From Cristatella mucedo (Eukaryota > Bryozoa > Phylactolaemata > Cristatellidae): a stretch of 64,000 nucleotides of DNA. The notes below the pieces were generated by a model. It did not search any database, was not told where the DNA came from, and saw only the letters and a program-made list of their open reading frames with translations. This document shows, in pieces, positions 49,126 to 61,739 of the stretch. A program made the position numbers and the translations under genes. The first letter of the stretch is position 1; every line of letters begins with the position of its first letter. The stretch is from the NCBI GenBank assembly GCA_009760855.2, contig WPIO01000017.1:4492001-4556000 (forward strand). The letters are read 5' to 3'.

Positions 49126-52100
49126 CTACTTGCTGACGCGACTAACACAGCTTGAGTACAATGTCAGCAAGGATTGATAAGCCTCGGCTGCTTCATGCTC
49201 TTCAGAAGAAAGCTGAAAGACATGGTTGTCATAGAGTGATTACCGTGATTCCCACGTTTGCCAGGGAGGTTCACCTCTTCGGTAAGTGAAGCACTCGTTC
49301 CGATGGTGATGCTTCACTTGAGTTGCACATGCACAGACACACGTGCACACACTCACAGAGTGCATGCGTGCTTGCACATGCGCCCACAGACACTCGTGCA
49401 CACATGTTTATAAACATGCACACACATTTATAAAAACACACACATGAGAGCACGTACGTACATGCACACACACGTGTAAGCATTCGAACACACGTACACA
49501 TGTACACATGTGCAAGCACATGCACTAGCAAGTATGCACACATACGTGCAGACATGCACACAAAGCACAAGATATAAACACTCAGGTAGAGAAATGACAT
49601 CAATAAGCACATGAAATGAACAATTGACTATACAAGTCTCCAAAAAAGGCAAACTAGGTACTACAACAATAAAAGCCACTACTTTTGTTTTGCTTGATCT
49701 TTCGGCAGCTTTTGATACCATCGATCACAAAGTTCTTCTAGAGCGCCTCTCATCTCGCCTGGGCATCACTGGCACTGCTCTGCAGTGGTTCAGGTCCTAT
49801 CTCAGTGGGAGACTCCAGAGTATTGACGTGAATGGACAAAGATCATCTGAAGTACCTCTGAAATATGGAGTACCTCAGGGCTCAGTGCTAGGTCCGGTTC
49901 TTTTCACGGTTTATACTCTGCCTCTTGCTGATGTGATTGCCAAGCACAATCTAGGCTTTCACTTCTATGCGGATGACACTCAGTTGTACCTTTGCTTTGA
50001 TCCCTCCCAGCCTTCGAGCACCTCAAATTCTCTAAACTCACTAGCTGCATGCATTGATGACATCCGCACATGGATGGCAGCAAATTTTCTAAAACTTAAC
50101 GATGATAAAACTAACTTACTAGTTATGGGCAAACCCAGTGTGATCCAGAGATTGAACAGGCTGACTCTCAAAATTGGCTCTGCCAGCATATCTCCAGTTG
50201 AATCAGCTCGAAATCTAGGTGTCATATTTCAAAGCGACCTCTCGTTAGATGACCATATCAGCTCCACAGTCAAATCTGCCTATTTTCAGCTTCATAACAT
50301 TGCTAAAATTCGGGCTTGTTTAGATAAAGATACCACGTCCAAGTTGGTCCATGCATTCGTGACATCCCGTCTCGACTTCTGCAACTCACTGCTTACTGGC
50401 CTACCAGCATGTGCGATCAGGCGATTGCAGCTGGTGCAAAACTCTGCAGCCAGGCTTGTCTGTCGTGAGCGTTGCAGTTGCCACATTACTCCACTTCTCG
50501 CCGACCTGCACTGGCTACCAGTCAAGCAACGGATTGACTTCAAGGTTTTGTCGCTCACTTTTAGGTCCCTTCATTATATGGCTCCAGCCTATCTGTCAGA
50601 TATACTACCCCATCAGGCTAAGCATCGTACCACCCGCTTTTCGGAATCCAACAGTCTAGAAATACCTCATACGAACCTTAAATCCTTTGGAGACCGTGCA
50701 TTTAGTTCATATGCTCCCAAAGCCTGGAACTCCCTCCCGACTTGTGTCAGAACATCCCCTGACCTGACCACATTTAAAAGGAACCTAAAAACACACCTAT
50801 TTAGGACAGCATTTAGTGGGTCCCTGTGATTCGTCCTTGATGTGCTTATGCATGCTGACACTGTGCATGCTGCCACTAACCACACTTGCATGCTGACCCT
50901 GTGCATGTCACCCCTAACCATGCTATTCATTTTGTTTGTTTTTCAAGCATGATTTTACTTACCATTCAATTGCATTTCACTTTACAGCAAATGTAAAGCG
51001 CCTAGAGAGAGATCAAGTTCTCTGAGGGCGCTTTATCAAGTGAATTATTATTATTATTATTATCACCCGTGCAATCTGTATACACCAGAGCTGTGTGGCA
51101 TCTAGAAACCCAGAAGCCCGTGCAGGTAGGGCAACAAGAAAGCTAGTGCTCTGGAGCCCTCCACCAATCAAGACAGACTTTCCACTGTACTCCTCAAAAA
51201 AGCACTACCTGAGAAAATTTTGAAGGCTTGCATGTAGCCAGCAAACGCTAGCAAATCGGGCTTGTCCGAACGTCAGAGCTTTATAAAGAAAAAACTATAA
51301 CGGTGACACAGCGATACCGAGTGATTAGCAATGCATCGTTGCAGGCATCCCACAAAGCCACGGTCGATATACATTCCAAGCAGAGAAGAATGTCAGTAGT
51401 ACATATAGGATCAGGTCAGCCACAACAGCCATATATCTGTATAATGACTGCTACATTCTCGATAGATACACTTTAGGAATCAGGCACATTACTTGCAAGA
51501 TTTTCCAAGGTTTGCGCAGGGGCAAACGCTGACCGTCAACAAAAAATACACAGATCACTGTGCATGATAGTACCTCACATGCATGCAAAGAGGTAAACAC
51601 ATAAGTTTTGACTTAAATTTACTGCTGAACTAGAAGCCATACTAGGGTCTCTTTAAAATATTTGCCTAAAATTTATTAGCTTTGAAAACCAATCTCAAGT
51701 CCATGTTTTGGTGTGTAGAAGTGTAATAGTGTATTGGCAAGCCCAGGCAAATCAAGATAACAGATGGTCCTACCTGGCCCTGATTTAGCCGGTGGCAAGA
51801 TTGCACTAACCATAACGATTTGTAGCTTATACAAATTTGGACATGATGTGAACATTTGTGACTGGTAAGGCTAGCAACATTCAGCATACATCTACCAAGA
51901 AGCACTACTACCTACCTGAACTAGTAATGCAATGTATCTCCATCTGTAACTCCACAATGCCACAAAGACTACGTGGGTGATATGCAGGAGAGTTTTGTAT
52001 AGCACACTAACAGCCTAAGTGGCTTTCGATATGCATTCGGTAGATAAGAGACTTAATCTCACGGCAACAAAGAGAAAGTGGGAAGCGTATCAGAGTCAAG

Positions 52101-55100
52101 AGAGCAGTTGAGGTAGTGAGTTGACATGGAAGTAGTAGGTCAGGACGGCTGGGAAGGATGCGCCATAGTCGGCAGCAGGAGAGTAGTTGGTGTCACGTCA
52201 GAATCGTGGTTCCACAGTCTAGGAACTGCAAAGCAAAAGCTTCTGTTGCTAACAGTAGTTGAGCAGGGGGAATGGAGCAGCTAATTGATTGTCCACACTG
52301 GACCTGAGGGCACGAGGGGGCTGGTGAAGCAGCTCAGCTAGGTATGAAGGAGTCGAAATATGGTGGGCCTCGTGGGCCAGAGGAAGAACTTCGCTCGGTA
52401 TTCAGTTGATCGGCCGGGAGCCATCGAAGTGCCTTTAGCAAAGAAGACATATGGCTGAACCTCAGGGATTTATTGGCTAGACTTGCAGCCATATTCATCA
52501 CCAGCTGCAGAGGCTTAATGTCTTATTATTTGGTAGCCCAGCCAAAACTAGATTACACTAGGCCAGCATAGACAGAACCTGGGAGCTAGTGAAATTTTTA
52601 GCAAGCCGTTGTAGATGACAGTCCCTAATCTTAGCCATTATAAAACGTGATGGCTAGCTATGGAAGCAGTCTCCCTTCACGGTCAGTCCTAGGGGTCTAG
52701 GATGTGATGGCCCCAATTCGATCTGCCCACGGATTTACCGGCTATGAAAGGCTTTAAATCCATCAATTGTGATGACACTAATAGATGATCATCGCTAGCA
52801 ATAGCTTGAGCACATGACAGATCTCGTGATCACTAAGGATGTCCTCCCCACTGACTTTGTGGTGTGCCCAATGACCCTCTCAGATCATTGTTCGGTCTCG
52901 TTTACTGTTCCTGCTCCCTCGTACGTACAGGGCAATGTCGAATTTGCCAAACGACGTAACTTAAAAAGCATTGACATGGACAAGTTTTTGAAATCTGTTT
53001 GTGATGCAGGTCTTCTTGATCTGCATTCAGACTCGACCGGCAGCCTCGATGCCCTCACTGATGCGATGAACATGACACTCAGGAGTGCTCTTGACAAACG
53101 TGCTCCCGTTCGCTCTATCCGTGTTCAAAGTCGTCGAGATTCCTTTCAATTTACAAAAAAACTCCTCAAGATGCACCGGGTTAAGCACAGGCTAGAACGT
53201 CGTTTCAAAAAATCGGGGTCTGAGGCAGACCTAGTCAATTTTAAAGACTTCCTTCGAGTTTACACCCGAAAGCTTAAAAAACCAGGGCTTCTTTTTCATT
53301 AGAAAGCTGAATTCCTGCCAGTCGGACCTTAAAACAGATTTATAAGACAGTAAACGATTTACTGGCCAATGCTGTGAGGTCTGACTCCCCAGATATTAAG
53401 GGCTCAGCCGAAAAGTTTTCAGCCTTCTTTACTGAAAAAAGTGTGCACATTCGTGCCTCCATTAAGCCCCCTCCGACCAAAGCAATCGCCGTTCCTCAAC
53501 CTGTGACCTTCCTTGAAAGGTTCTCCGATGTTTCTGCCTGTGATGTGGCTGCCTTAATAAAGTCTAGCAAAAAGAGCTCGTCTCCTGAAGACCCTATACC
53601 TTCATCTCTGTGGTTTTCACTAGCAGACCAACTTAGCCCTGCCATAACCAAGATTTTTAATGCTTCTTTGGGAAAAGGGGTCGTCCCCAAGTCCTTCAAA
53701 TCGGCAATCGTTAGTCCTATTCTTAAAAAGCCTGGATTAGACACAGAGGTCCTAGCAAACTATCGTCCAGTTTCCCTTCTTCCGTTATTATCAAAGATCC
53801 TTGAAAAAATTGTTGCTAAGCAGCTAGTTGAACATATTGAAAATAATGGAATGTCAGAAACATTTCAATCAGGGTTCAAGAGGCAGCACTCTACTGAAAC
53901 TGCTCTCCTCCGTGTAAACAATGACATTCTACGTGGCAACGACGACGGGAATGTCACTGCCCTAGCTCTGCTAGATCTGTCTGCTGCCTTCGACACCATT
54001 GATCACGAAGTTCTGCTTGAACGATTGAGAACAACGATCGGTCTGGCAGACGAAGCACTGGCGTGGTTTAAATCATACTTGTCTGATCGTGTTCAATCCG
54101 TGTCGTGTGGGGGTCAGGTCTCAGACATGAGAAGGATCACCTGTGGAGTCCCTCAATGGTTTGTACTTGGTCCCTTGCTGTTCTCCATTTATACGCAACC
54201 TCTGGGAAAAGTGATTAAGGCCCATGGAATAGGATATCACTTCTATGCTGACGATACTCAGTTATATTTGTCATTTAAACCGTCAGAATCTGCTGCAGCA
54301 ACTGAGAAACTGAATGCTTGCCTTGCCGATATTCGATCCTGGATGTCGGAAAACTTCCTGAAATTAAATGACGATAAAACCGAACTGCGGCTCATAGGAC
54401 ACCCTAAGCGTGTGGCTGGATTAAAAGGCTTTGCTGTTCTAATAGGTGATGCTATTGTGCGACCTTCACCACGTGCTCGTAATCTAGGTGTCGTGTTCGA
54501 CAGCTGCCTCAATTTCAAAAGCTTCATTCAGAAGACTGCCTCTACAGCTAGCCATCACATCCGATCCCTATCCAAGATTAGAAGCTGTCTCCCACAGTGA
54601 CTTGTAAAAAATTTAACTAGCTATTTAGTTCTGTCTCGGCTTGATTATTGTAATTCCCTTTTGGCTGGGCTGCCAAAGAAAGGTATTATGCCACTACAGC
54701 GGACTATGAATATGGCTGCAAGGCTGGTCTTCAAGTCCCAGCGGTTTGAGCACGTATCACCTTTGCTGAAAGAGCTAGGATGGTTGCCGGTTGAGCAAAG
54801 GATACAGAGCAAAGTTCTTACGCTGACCCACAAGGCTCGCCACGGCTTGGCTCCTTCGTACCTAGCTGAACTGCTGCATCAGTTTCAGCCTGTTCGTACC
54901 CTGAGGTCCTGTGTGGACAATAAATTAGGCGTTCCCTTCCTCCACCTAAAGACCATTGGTGGCAGAAGCTTTAGCTCTGCAGGTCCTAGACTGTGGAACT
55001 CGCTTCCACAATTCTTACGTAACGACATCTACTCTCCAACTGCCGACTATGGCACATCTTTTTCAGCGGTCCTGAACTGCTACTTCTATGCTACTCACTA

Positions 55101-58100
55101 CCTCAACTGCTCTCCTAACTCTCCTATGCTTCCCACTTTCTCTTTGTTGCGTGAGACGAAGTCTGTTGGGTACCGAATGCGTACCGAAAGCCGCTTAGGC
55201 TGTGAGTGTGCTATGCAAAACTCTCATGTATTAACACCCACATGGTCTTTATGACTTTGTGGAGTTACTGACGGAGATACAACTACAACAACAGAAGAGG
55301 CTCACTCACCTTCTCTGGTTGAACATAAGGCTTGCCCCAGACGCTAGCAAAGCTTCGATACTTGGTCCTGGTATCCAGCAATTGGGGCTGCTGCTTGGCA
55401 AGCCAAGCCTACGTCCATAAAAGAAACAGGTGCAGGATAAATAAGCACAGCACTGAGGACAGAGCTTGCAGGCACATACAGGTAGACCACAAATGGCTTT
55501 ACTCGTTGCAGTCAAAGTCACTGGGCTGCATCTCACCATGGCTTCAACAGCTACTTCACCATCCAAGGTGAAAGAAGGAACGAAATGGCGAAGCTGAAAT
55601 AAAATACTTGCACTTACATTACCAGGGCAAGGAAGCTCACGGAATCAAAACGGAAACGGAAACAGACACACACAAACACATAAACAAACAAACACACACA
55701 CACACACACACACTCAAACACACACACACATACACAAACACACTCAAACACACAAAAACACACACACACAAACACAAAAGCGACCAAGTCTATAACTCCA
55801 TATAGTCACACAAAATAAGTTAACAGGTACTCTGGGGATGACAAACACAATTTTTTGCAAGAAACAAAGTCCGAGAGCCGAAGGCTGTAGGACCAAATAC
55901 AAAAAATTGGCCTTACATGTGGACCGATCCCATGACCGCTAGTTTTTGCCAGGGCGTCACCAATTGAGCCAGAGACTCCATCTTGTGATACGTAATACAG
56001 TGCCTTGACTTTTAATGCCCTCCAGGCACTTAAAAACAGCATTTGGCACACAACCGTTGGAAAAGTCCTTAATCTCATGCAAGAAAAAAAAAAGAAAAAA
56101 GTGAGAAGTAAAAAGGCGATACTAAAACGAATGGAATTCAGGTAGCAGCGATCTCAACGAAGAGAGGTGCTAGAATCAGCCACGAGAGAAACGGTAATGC
56201 CGAAAGATTTGTGGAGTTGAGTTTTACAATGTTGGACCTGCAGAACAATCATATCTGTCCCACGTGTTTCCTCTGCTCCGGTTAATGTAGGCCATTTGCT
56301 AAAGACAAATGGGAAGGCTGAAGCATTGCAAACTGATGGCTTGCCGGAAACTAAAGCCTCTGGCAAAAGAACCTGCCTCATACACATTAGCAATGCACTG
56401 AAGGGGCTGGTTAAAAAATGTTATATCAAATACCTGCTTTTCTGCTCAATTGAATTTTGAAGATGACTATATTCTGTGTTCTATGGAGCTACTTAGAGCC
56501 TATCGAAGTGCAAGCCTTTCACCTTTGTAGTTGGACTTACTGTTCATACCATTAGCTGAAAGGGCTGTCTGCATGCACGGCTGTGCTACTTTAAGCACTA
56601 CTAAAGGGGTTTAATACTCTCTGCTTTAACATAATCGATCACTCATTAAAATGATTACTTCAAATACCAGATAAATAATCTGAAGCAAACAGACCTGCAT
56701 GCTGCAATAATTGCTATGACAGGTGCAAGCCGTCTTCATCAGCCTTGACATGACAGTAATGTTTCCACGAATGCATGCCACAGAGCATGCAGCCCCTGCA
56801 GTCTAGTTAGATCAGGATTAAGCCATTTCGTAAGATCCGTTAGGCCCTAGCTGCAGATCACATGAAAGCACAAGTGTCAAGTTGACGAACCAGTACCAGT
56901 AATGCAATGCAAGTAAGCCACAATAAACAGGTCACATATGATTAATATCACTGCTATTCGGGACGGCTCACCATCCTGCAGATGGGTACCAAAATGTAGG
57001 TCCACACCCACTGCGGTAAAATGCTGTATGTTAGTGAAGTCATGACGAGACCAGGGCAAACTGTGAATGAATATATGTTCTAAAAATAGAGGAAACATTT
57101 CTGACACTTGAAACAGTATAATGCTAGAGCAAAGATCCTTTGCAACAAGAGATACAAAAGAAGACTAATAAAGGCATCGAATTATGCAAAAATTAATTAT
57201 ATATTCATCACAAGCCCGATGCAGCAGCTAACCGATGTAAGCAGGTAAAGTGACTGGCCATGTTCATGCAGAGCTTGCTTGGATTTGCATTAAGAGTGAT
57301 CGGCGCTCAGCACTGAAAAAGCAACATACCTTATCACTAAACTTCTCGTTGAATGCAATGCTCAATAAATCGCTGAGATACTTTGACGATCCATACGGGT
57401 CTTTTCTGCACGATAAACCACATAAGTATTTGAGCAAGTGAGTGCTGATGAAAGAACAGTTTACCTGTGCACCCCAATATCCAGCACACAATCGTCTTGC
57501 ACCGTGCATCGGAAAAATAACTATAGCATCATAAAGAGAGCAAATCTCACTAAGCACTTAACATAAGCTCGAAAGGAGCATATCAGCTAATTCATGATAA
57601 TAACATGAACAATTGCAGCAAACATAAGCACACACATAGTGGCAGCCCGAAGCTAGTTCCAAATTTTAAGTGCTTATGAACTTAAGGCAGCAAGTCTCCA
57701 AAGGCTTTAAGGTTAGTTAGGGGCACAGCTTACCAACCAGCATCAGAGAGATGAAAGTGATGCAAGTGCAGGCCTTAGGAATAACTAGCTGAACTGCTGC
57801 ACCAGTTTCAGCCTCTGTGCGCCTTCAGGTCCTGTATGGACAATAAATTAGCTGTTCCATTCCTCCACCTAAAGACTGTTGGCAACAAAAGCTTTTGCTC
57901 TGCAGGTCCTAGACTGTGGAGCTCGCTCACACAATTCTTACACAACGACACGTACTCTCCTACTGCCGACTTAAGCACATCCTTGCCAGGTGTAGTGAGT
58001 TGCTATTTCCATGCTGCTCACTTCCTCGGCTGCCTTGCTGCCTCAGCTATGCTTCTCACTTTCTCTTTGTTGCCTGAGATGGCATCTGTGGGCTACCGTA

Positions 58101-61100
58101 TGTGCACAGAGAGCTGCACAGGCTTTGAGTGCGTGCTATAACAACCTCTCAGTCCTTGTGGCTTTAAGGAGTTACAGACGGATATACATCACATTACTTT
58201 ACATAAGTCAGAGCAAGGAATGACCTTGATTGGTCGATCCACTGCTTAACGGGGAGCCAGCCCAGATACAAGCTAAGTGGCATTACGTGTAAGTTATGAT
58301 GTTCACGACACCAGACAAGCCTAGCGGCCTACTTTTGCACCATCTATAAGCATCTTATTCCATAAGCAAGACGACTCAAAAGGTCAAATTTATAGACGCT
58401 CAGTTAGCAGGTCACAAATACATGCACTAACTCAGGACTCACAAATTTTCACACTACTACACAGATGAAAGCAGGTTAATTTCACTTTAGAGCTGATAAG
58501 GTCGCATAGCAAAAGGTCATTTTGGATGAGGGCACCCACATTACGTGCAGAGGTTACAAGAGAAATTCTGGCCGAGCCAATTCCGAGTTAGGATTTCCAG
58601 TTTTTGAGTGACTACGTTTACCCATAACTATTACATTAGTCAAACCTTAATTTAATTTCACAAAGCTAGCCACTACATGCCATTAATGTCAGAAATACAA
58701 GCTTCAAGTGAGCTGAGAGATAGTCTGAGGTTCTGGACGGCAGAGAGGGATCAAAGCACAGGTTCAGCTGTCTCAACAGCACAGAAACGAAAGCTTAGAA
58801 TGCATGATCACATTGGCAAGAGAGAACGAATAGATACAAATACAAAACAAATAATTGTCCAAATATGCAGGTATACAATTTTTGTTACCGCCCACACCAT
58901 TTAAATTTCTTGTATCGAAGAAATGGGGCATACCACAAGTTGGCAGCTTCAGATAACCACGAGTTGATAGCTCCAGAGTACCACAGGAGACACAGAGCAG
59001 CAACCTAGTCAAGTGTTCCAGTCAGCTCCTTAACCACGACAATGCACAAACACCAAGATTTGGCTACGGGAGAACATGCCACACAGTGCATACCCTTCTA
59101 AATCTAGGTGTATCATGCCCTTCTAAATCTAGAAGTCACATAAGCGATTTCTACTGGCTAACTGGACTTGAGCCATGGAGTGGGAGATAAGTAGGAGGGC
59201 TGATAGATCTGCTGGCTATAAAGGCTTTAGGCTGGGTAGGATTAGCAATTTTGAGAAAAACTGTCTGCAATCTTTTCGCCTTGTGGGCTAAAGCATGAAA
59301 TTTTCACGTGCAGGGCGTGGAACTTAGCACTGTGGCTGACAGCAAATGCAATTGAAAAAGTCTATAATCTGCCATTTGCTTCCTTAGTGCTGCAGGACTC
59401 AAAACCACGAGCAGGATCGAAAAGTGCTAGGACCTTACTGCTGGGCTAAGACCCACTGGCTAGCGTTTGCCAGCCGTCCAGTGGATAGATGTGCCGAGAT
59501 AGATGTGTCCTATCAGCAGCCGATAGATGTGCCGAGACCATAAATACACTGCACTCCATGTACCAAGTGCCAGGAACCTCACGACTATTAGTCAGCTCAA
59601 TAATGAAAAAATACTATAGTATACATACTGTTACACTAAACACAGCCACAATATTGCACACCCACTACTCGTTCGATCGAGAGTGGGAAGGGTGCATTTA
59701 ATAGGTAGCTGACTGAAGTACTGCAGAGCAACACAAATCAAATCTATAAATCTATACAGTTTTGGAGTAACTGTCTGTTAATATTGCCCAGACGTGTATG
59801 TCAGAACCTGCAGATGAGTTTAAGAAGGCCACCACTGATCTGACTGAAAATTCATCTTAACATGATCTCTGGCACCCTAAACTAAAACTGCAGTCTATTT
59901 AAAAGCGATGTGACATACCCACTACAGTGCTGGATGTCTTGAAGATGAAACACCTCTTTCTTTGCAGTGGCAGACGATGTCCAGATAATGAGTGTGGGTG
60001 TGGATCCTCCAAGGATGCTCGTGATTTCATGCACCTACAGGTCAATCTATTAGCAGTCTATTGCAATACAGTTAGCCAAAATTGAATAGGAATCGCTTGC
60101 TTAGCCAATGAACAAATCAACACAATCAACAATCAAGAAAATGTTGGCTTTTTACAAGGCCACAAAGCTTAACAAGGTGACTAATATTCCAAACAGCCAG
60201 CAAAAGAAATCTGCAGCTGCCTTGAAAGAAAGGAGGTAAGACAGAAGTATATAATAAAAGGCAATGGAATAACAATCCAAGTTGGCGAGTCTCTGGATCA
60301 TATCAGGAGGACAGGTTAGAGCAAGTTCGTATGCATGGACGTTAGCCAGTCAACCTTGAATCTTGGCTCAAGGGTAAAGTGCTTCTTCTTTACGATCCAG
60401 GTCGTGGGTTCGGGCCCAGCAGTGGGTGATCCTTCATTGCCCACTGCAAGTGGTGGTGATAGCCATTAAGGCTATTCTGCAGCTAAACAAACGAGGCTGT
60501 CAAACCAGCTAACCTTTTTTTTGGAGAAATGTCAATAGTAACTGTTCAGCTTACTACAACACCACCACTAATACTAAATTTATATTGCACCCTAATACAG
60601 CTAAATATCTTTCTAGGCAATTTACATATGCTGAAGATAAAGCAAATCAACTGACATATAGTGACAAAATGCACAATTTCATCACGAATCACGCAATGGG
60701 ACGATTTACAAAGTCGGAGTAAATGCTGTGAGGAACAAAGGTTTTTAGCTTCTTTCTAAACGTCTCAAGTCAGAGGATGTCGTGCTAGAACAATGAACGC
60801 CAGCCGCTACCTGTGCACCTCATTGCTTCCGGGAGAGGAATGGCTGCTTCGGACTCTGCCGGTCAAAATTGAGGAAAAGCTAACAAGCCTCCCTCTCTGA
60901 GGTAACAATCACTCACTGTGGAGGCGCTGGCGTTTTCTTCATTTATTGCGGAGCTTTCACTCAACCCATTTGGCCCCCTTTCGTCTTCGGGCAGTGGACG
61001 GCAGCACCGAGAAGCCGCTGGGTGAACTTGCTTATGCAACTGAGAGGGCATTTATTAAACTATATCAACCCAAAAAAGTAAGTCAGCCAGAAAAAATGTG

Positions 61101-61640
61101 CAACACTCCCAGACGATGTGCGGCAGCGGCACCTGAATGCAGAATACGAAAGCCAAGCTGTTAAGACTACAATTAATCTGTGCACAAACACTTCAATGCT
61201 TCAAAATAAGTTAAAAGGGGTGCAACAGTATTGATAAGGGTCTGGCCAAACCAGCACCCACTAGTGCCTCCTCTCCCTGCACCCTGTGCTCCATGCTGTC
61301 AGACACTGACCCAATTGAATGATCTTTCTCGTCTAAACCCCTAGGGAAATCTCAAACTTAGATAGAAGAACTTGCTCACTCTAATGATTGAGAAAAGAGA
61401 AGGGCATCGCAAAGGCATGCTTTTCTAAACGGCTCCCACAATGATTATTGCCAGCTAAATGCAACCCAACACCATACAATTGAATGTACATGCCCCTGCG
61501 AGTCAACAAAAGACGAGCTTCTTACCAGTACAAAGTGCCCAAAAACGTTGGAGGCAAAAGTAAGCTGCAGTCCATCTGCAGTCGTGCTGTCGGAATACTG
61601 GAGAAAGCCATCTCCTTGGGACAACTTCTTAAACACGTCC
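49126..61640 (-). CDS. HSD17B7: HSD17B7, 3-keto-steroid reductase / 17beta-HSD7 (partial: last 7 exons)
   Basis: Short-chain dehydrogenase of sterol C-4 demethylation in the ER: NADPH-dependent reduction of 4-methyl-3-ketosterols (ERG27 function); the vertebrate enzyme also reduces estrone. Exons on minus: 61640-61526, 60034-59919, 57405-57330, 57079-56972, 55593-55537, 55408-55310 and 49212-49126. All phases agree and give 218 aa plus stop. The human protein is 341 aa, so about 120 N-terminal residues (NADP-binding GxxxGxG, NAG) lie beyond the window; I found no exon for them between 61641 and 64000. Seen: TADGLQLTFASNVFGHFVL; LIIWTSSAT with the catalytic Ser; KDPYGSSKYLSDLL, the YxxxK motif; VCPGLVMTSLTYSILP; FTLDGEVAVEAM; LDTRTKYRSFASVWGK; and a C-terminus LSSEEHEAAEAYQSLL. 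All visible catalytic residues are intact. The last intron is 6.1 kb because of LINE insertions (49670-51062, 51926-52680, 52800-55285); 51063-51925 in it is unassigned. Confidence 0.93.
49312..49568. repeat. Imperfect CA-rich repeat region
   Basis: Irregular CACACATGCA-type repeats without a fixed period. Minus-strand cysteine-rich frames here are repeat artefacts. Located in the last HSD17B7 intron. Confidence 0.85.
49670..51062 (+). mobile_element. LINE-A, best-preserved copy: intact RT-to-C-terminus frame and full 3' end
   Basis: CR1/L2-like non-LTR retrotransposon, 5'-truncated inside RT. One uninterrupted frame (from about 49679 to the stop at 50827-50829) reads LLDLSAAFDTIDHKVLLERL (RT motif with catalytic Asp), [29 protein letters not shown] (catalytic YADD), FLKLNDDKTNLLVMG and ARNLGVIFQSDLSL. 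It then has the C-terminal domain of this clade (LVHAFVTSRLDFCNSLL, LQLVQNSAARLVCRE, DLHWLPVKQRIDFKVL) and ends FSGSL. The 3' region ends in an AAAGCGCC...GGGCGCTTT hairpin and (ATT)n. No endonuclease domain is present. The intact frame suggests recent insertion. It lies in an intron of HSD17B7, antisense to the gene. Confidence 0.93.
51926..52682 (-). mobile_element. LINE-B copy, 3' end to RT C-terminus
   Basis: Starts with a TAATGCAATGTATCTCC tail and the CTGTAACTCCACAATGCCAC region. It covers the C-terminal domain in broken frames and is truncated near the SLSKI motif (about 52680). It lies shortly before a plus-strand LINE-B copy, so the two point away from each other. Confidence 0.8.
52800..55285 (+). 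mobile_element. LINE-B, longest copy: end of endonuclease, RT and C-terminal domain
   Basis: CR1/L2-like non-LTR element. The first frame (52814-53302) opens with MTDLVITKDVLP and CPMTLSDHCSV, the last motifs of an apurinic-type endonuclease. After a frameshift near 53300, the frame 53374-54600 carries FLERFSDVSACDVAALIKSS, ANYRPVSLLPLLSKILEKIV, GFKRQHSTETALLRV, LLDLSAAFDTIDHEVL, ITCGVPQ, YADDTQLYLSF and LKLNDDKTELRLIG. The usual GVPQGS is GVPQWF here. A stop at 54598-54600 separates the C-terminal part (54661-55254: MNMAARLVFKSQRFEHV, LGWLPVEQRIQSKVLTLTHK, RLWNSLPQFLR). The 3' end is GTGGAGTTACTGACGGAGAT. Inactive but only lightly decayed. Intronic and antisense to HSD17B7. Confidence 0.93.
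55663..55778. repeat. CA-rich microsatellite
   Basis: ACACAAACACAC and ACACACACACAC runs, interrupted. Located in the intron just upstream (in gene sense) of the HSD17B7 exon at 55593. Confidence 0.9.
55915..55990 (-). mobile_element. tRNA-like SINE head (possible third family)
   Basis: On minus, TCTGGCTCAATTGGTGACG resembles an A box and ATGGGATCGGTCC a degenerate B box about 40 bases later. No copy elsewhere shares the flanks, so this is tentative. Open frames across it have no match to HSD17B7. Confidence 0.35.
57783..58205 (+). mobile_element. LINE-B 3' end
   Basis: GCTGAACTGCTGCACCAGTT, DNKLAVPFLHLKTVGNKSFC and AGPRLWSSL in frame, then the untranslated region (CTTTCTCTTTGTTGCCTGAG) and a CACATTACTTTACAT tail. 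5'-truncated, in an HSD17B7 intron. Confidence 0.85.
58206..58850 (-). mobile_element. Degenerate LINE-A RT relic
   Basis: The plus strand shows reversed LINE-A blocks: CTGCTTAACGGGGAGCCAGC (ADLHWLPVKQ region), AGCTGATAAGGTCGCATAGC (SDLSLDDHISS region), TTCTGGCCGAGCCAATTCCG (IGSASIS region) and GAGGGATCAAAGCACAGGTT (CFDPSQ region). No intact frame. Confidence 0.7.
60345..60512 (+). mobile_element. SINE-2 copy, diverged head
   Basis: CTTGGCTCAAGGGTAAAGTG (A-box region), CAGGTCGTGGGTTCGGGCCC (B-box region), then the family body ATTGCCCACTGCAAGTGG and GGTGATAGCCATTAAGGCT. The variable-arm hairpin is lost. Confidence 0.7.
60560..60800 (-). mobile_element. LINE-A tail and ORF-end relic
   Basis: ACCACTAATACTAAATTTAT tail and TCTTTCTAGGCAATTTACAT hairpin arm, then TTCTTTCTAAACGTCTCAAG (reverse of the LTTFKKN region). 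Old copy. Confidence 0.55.
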
Positions 61641-61739
61641 CTACAAAACAAGGTATCAACTCAAGGAAATACCTTTTCCTTTCAAAGAGTCGGCTATATT
61701 GTGCGACAGCAACGAGTGACCGTCCACTAAGACAAACAA

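Noticed and set aside
49271-49721. Cysteine-rich minus-strand frames
   Set aside because: Produced by the CA-rich repeat; they also overlap the truncation point of a LINE.
55806-56393. Minus-strand frames (90 and 79 aa) between two HSD17B7 exons as extra exons
   Set aside because: Flanking exons at 56972 and 55593 join in phase and match the family without them; the frames show no similarity to HSD17B7, and one overlaps a tRNA-like SINE head.
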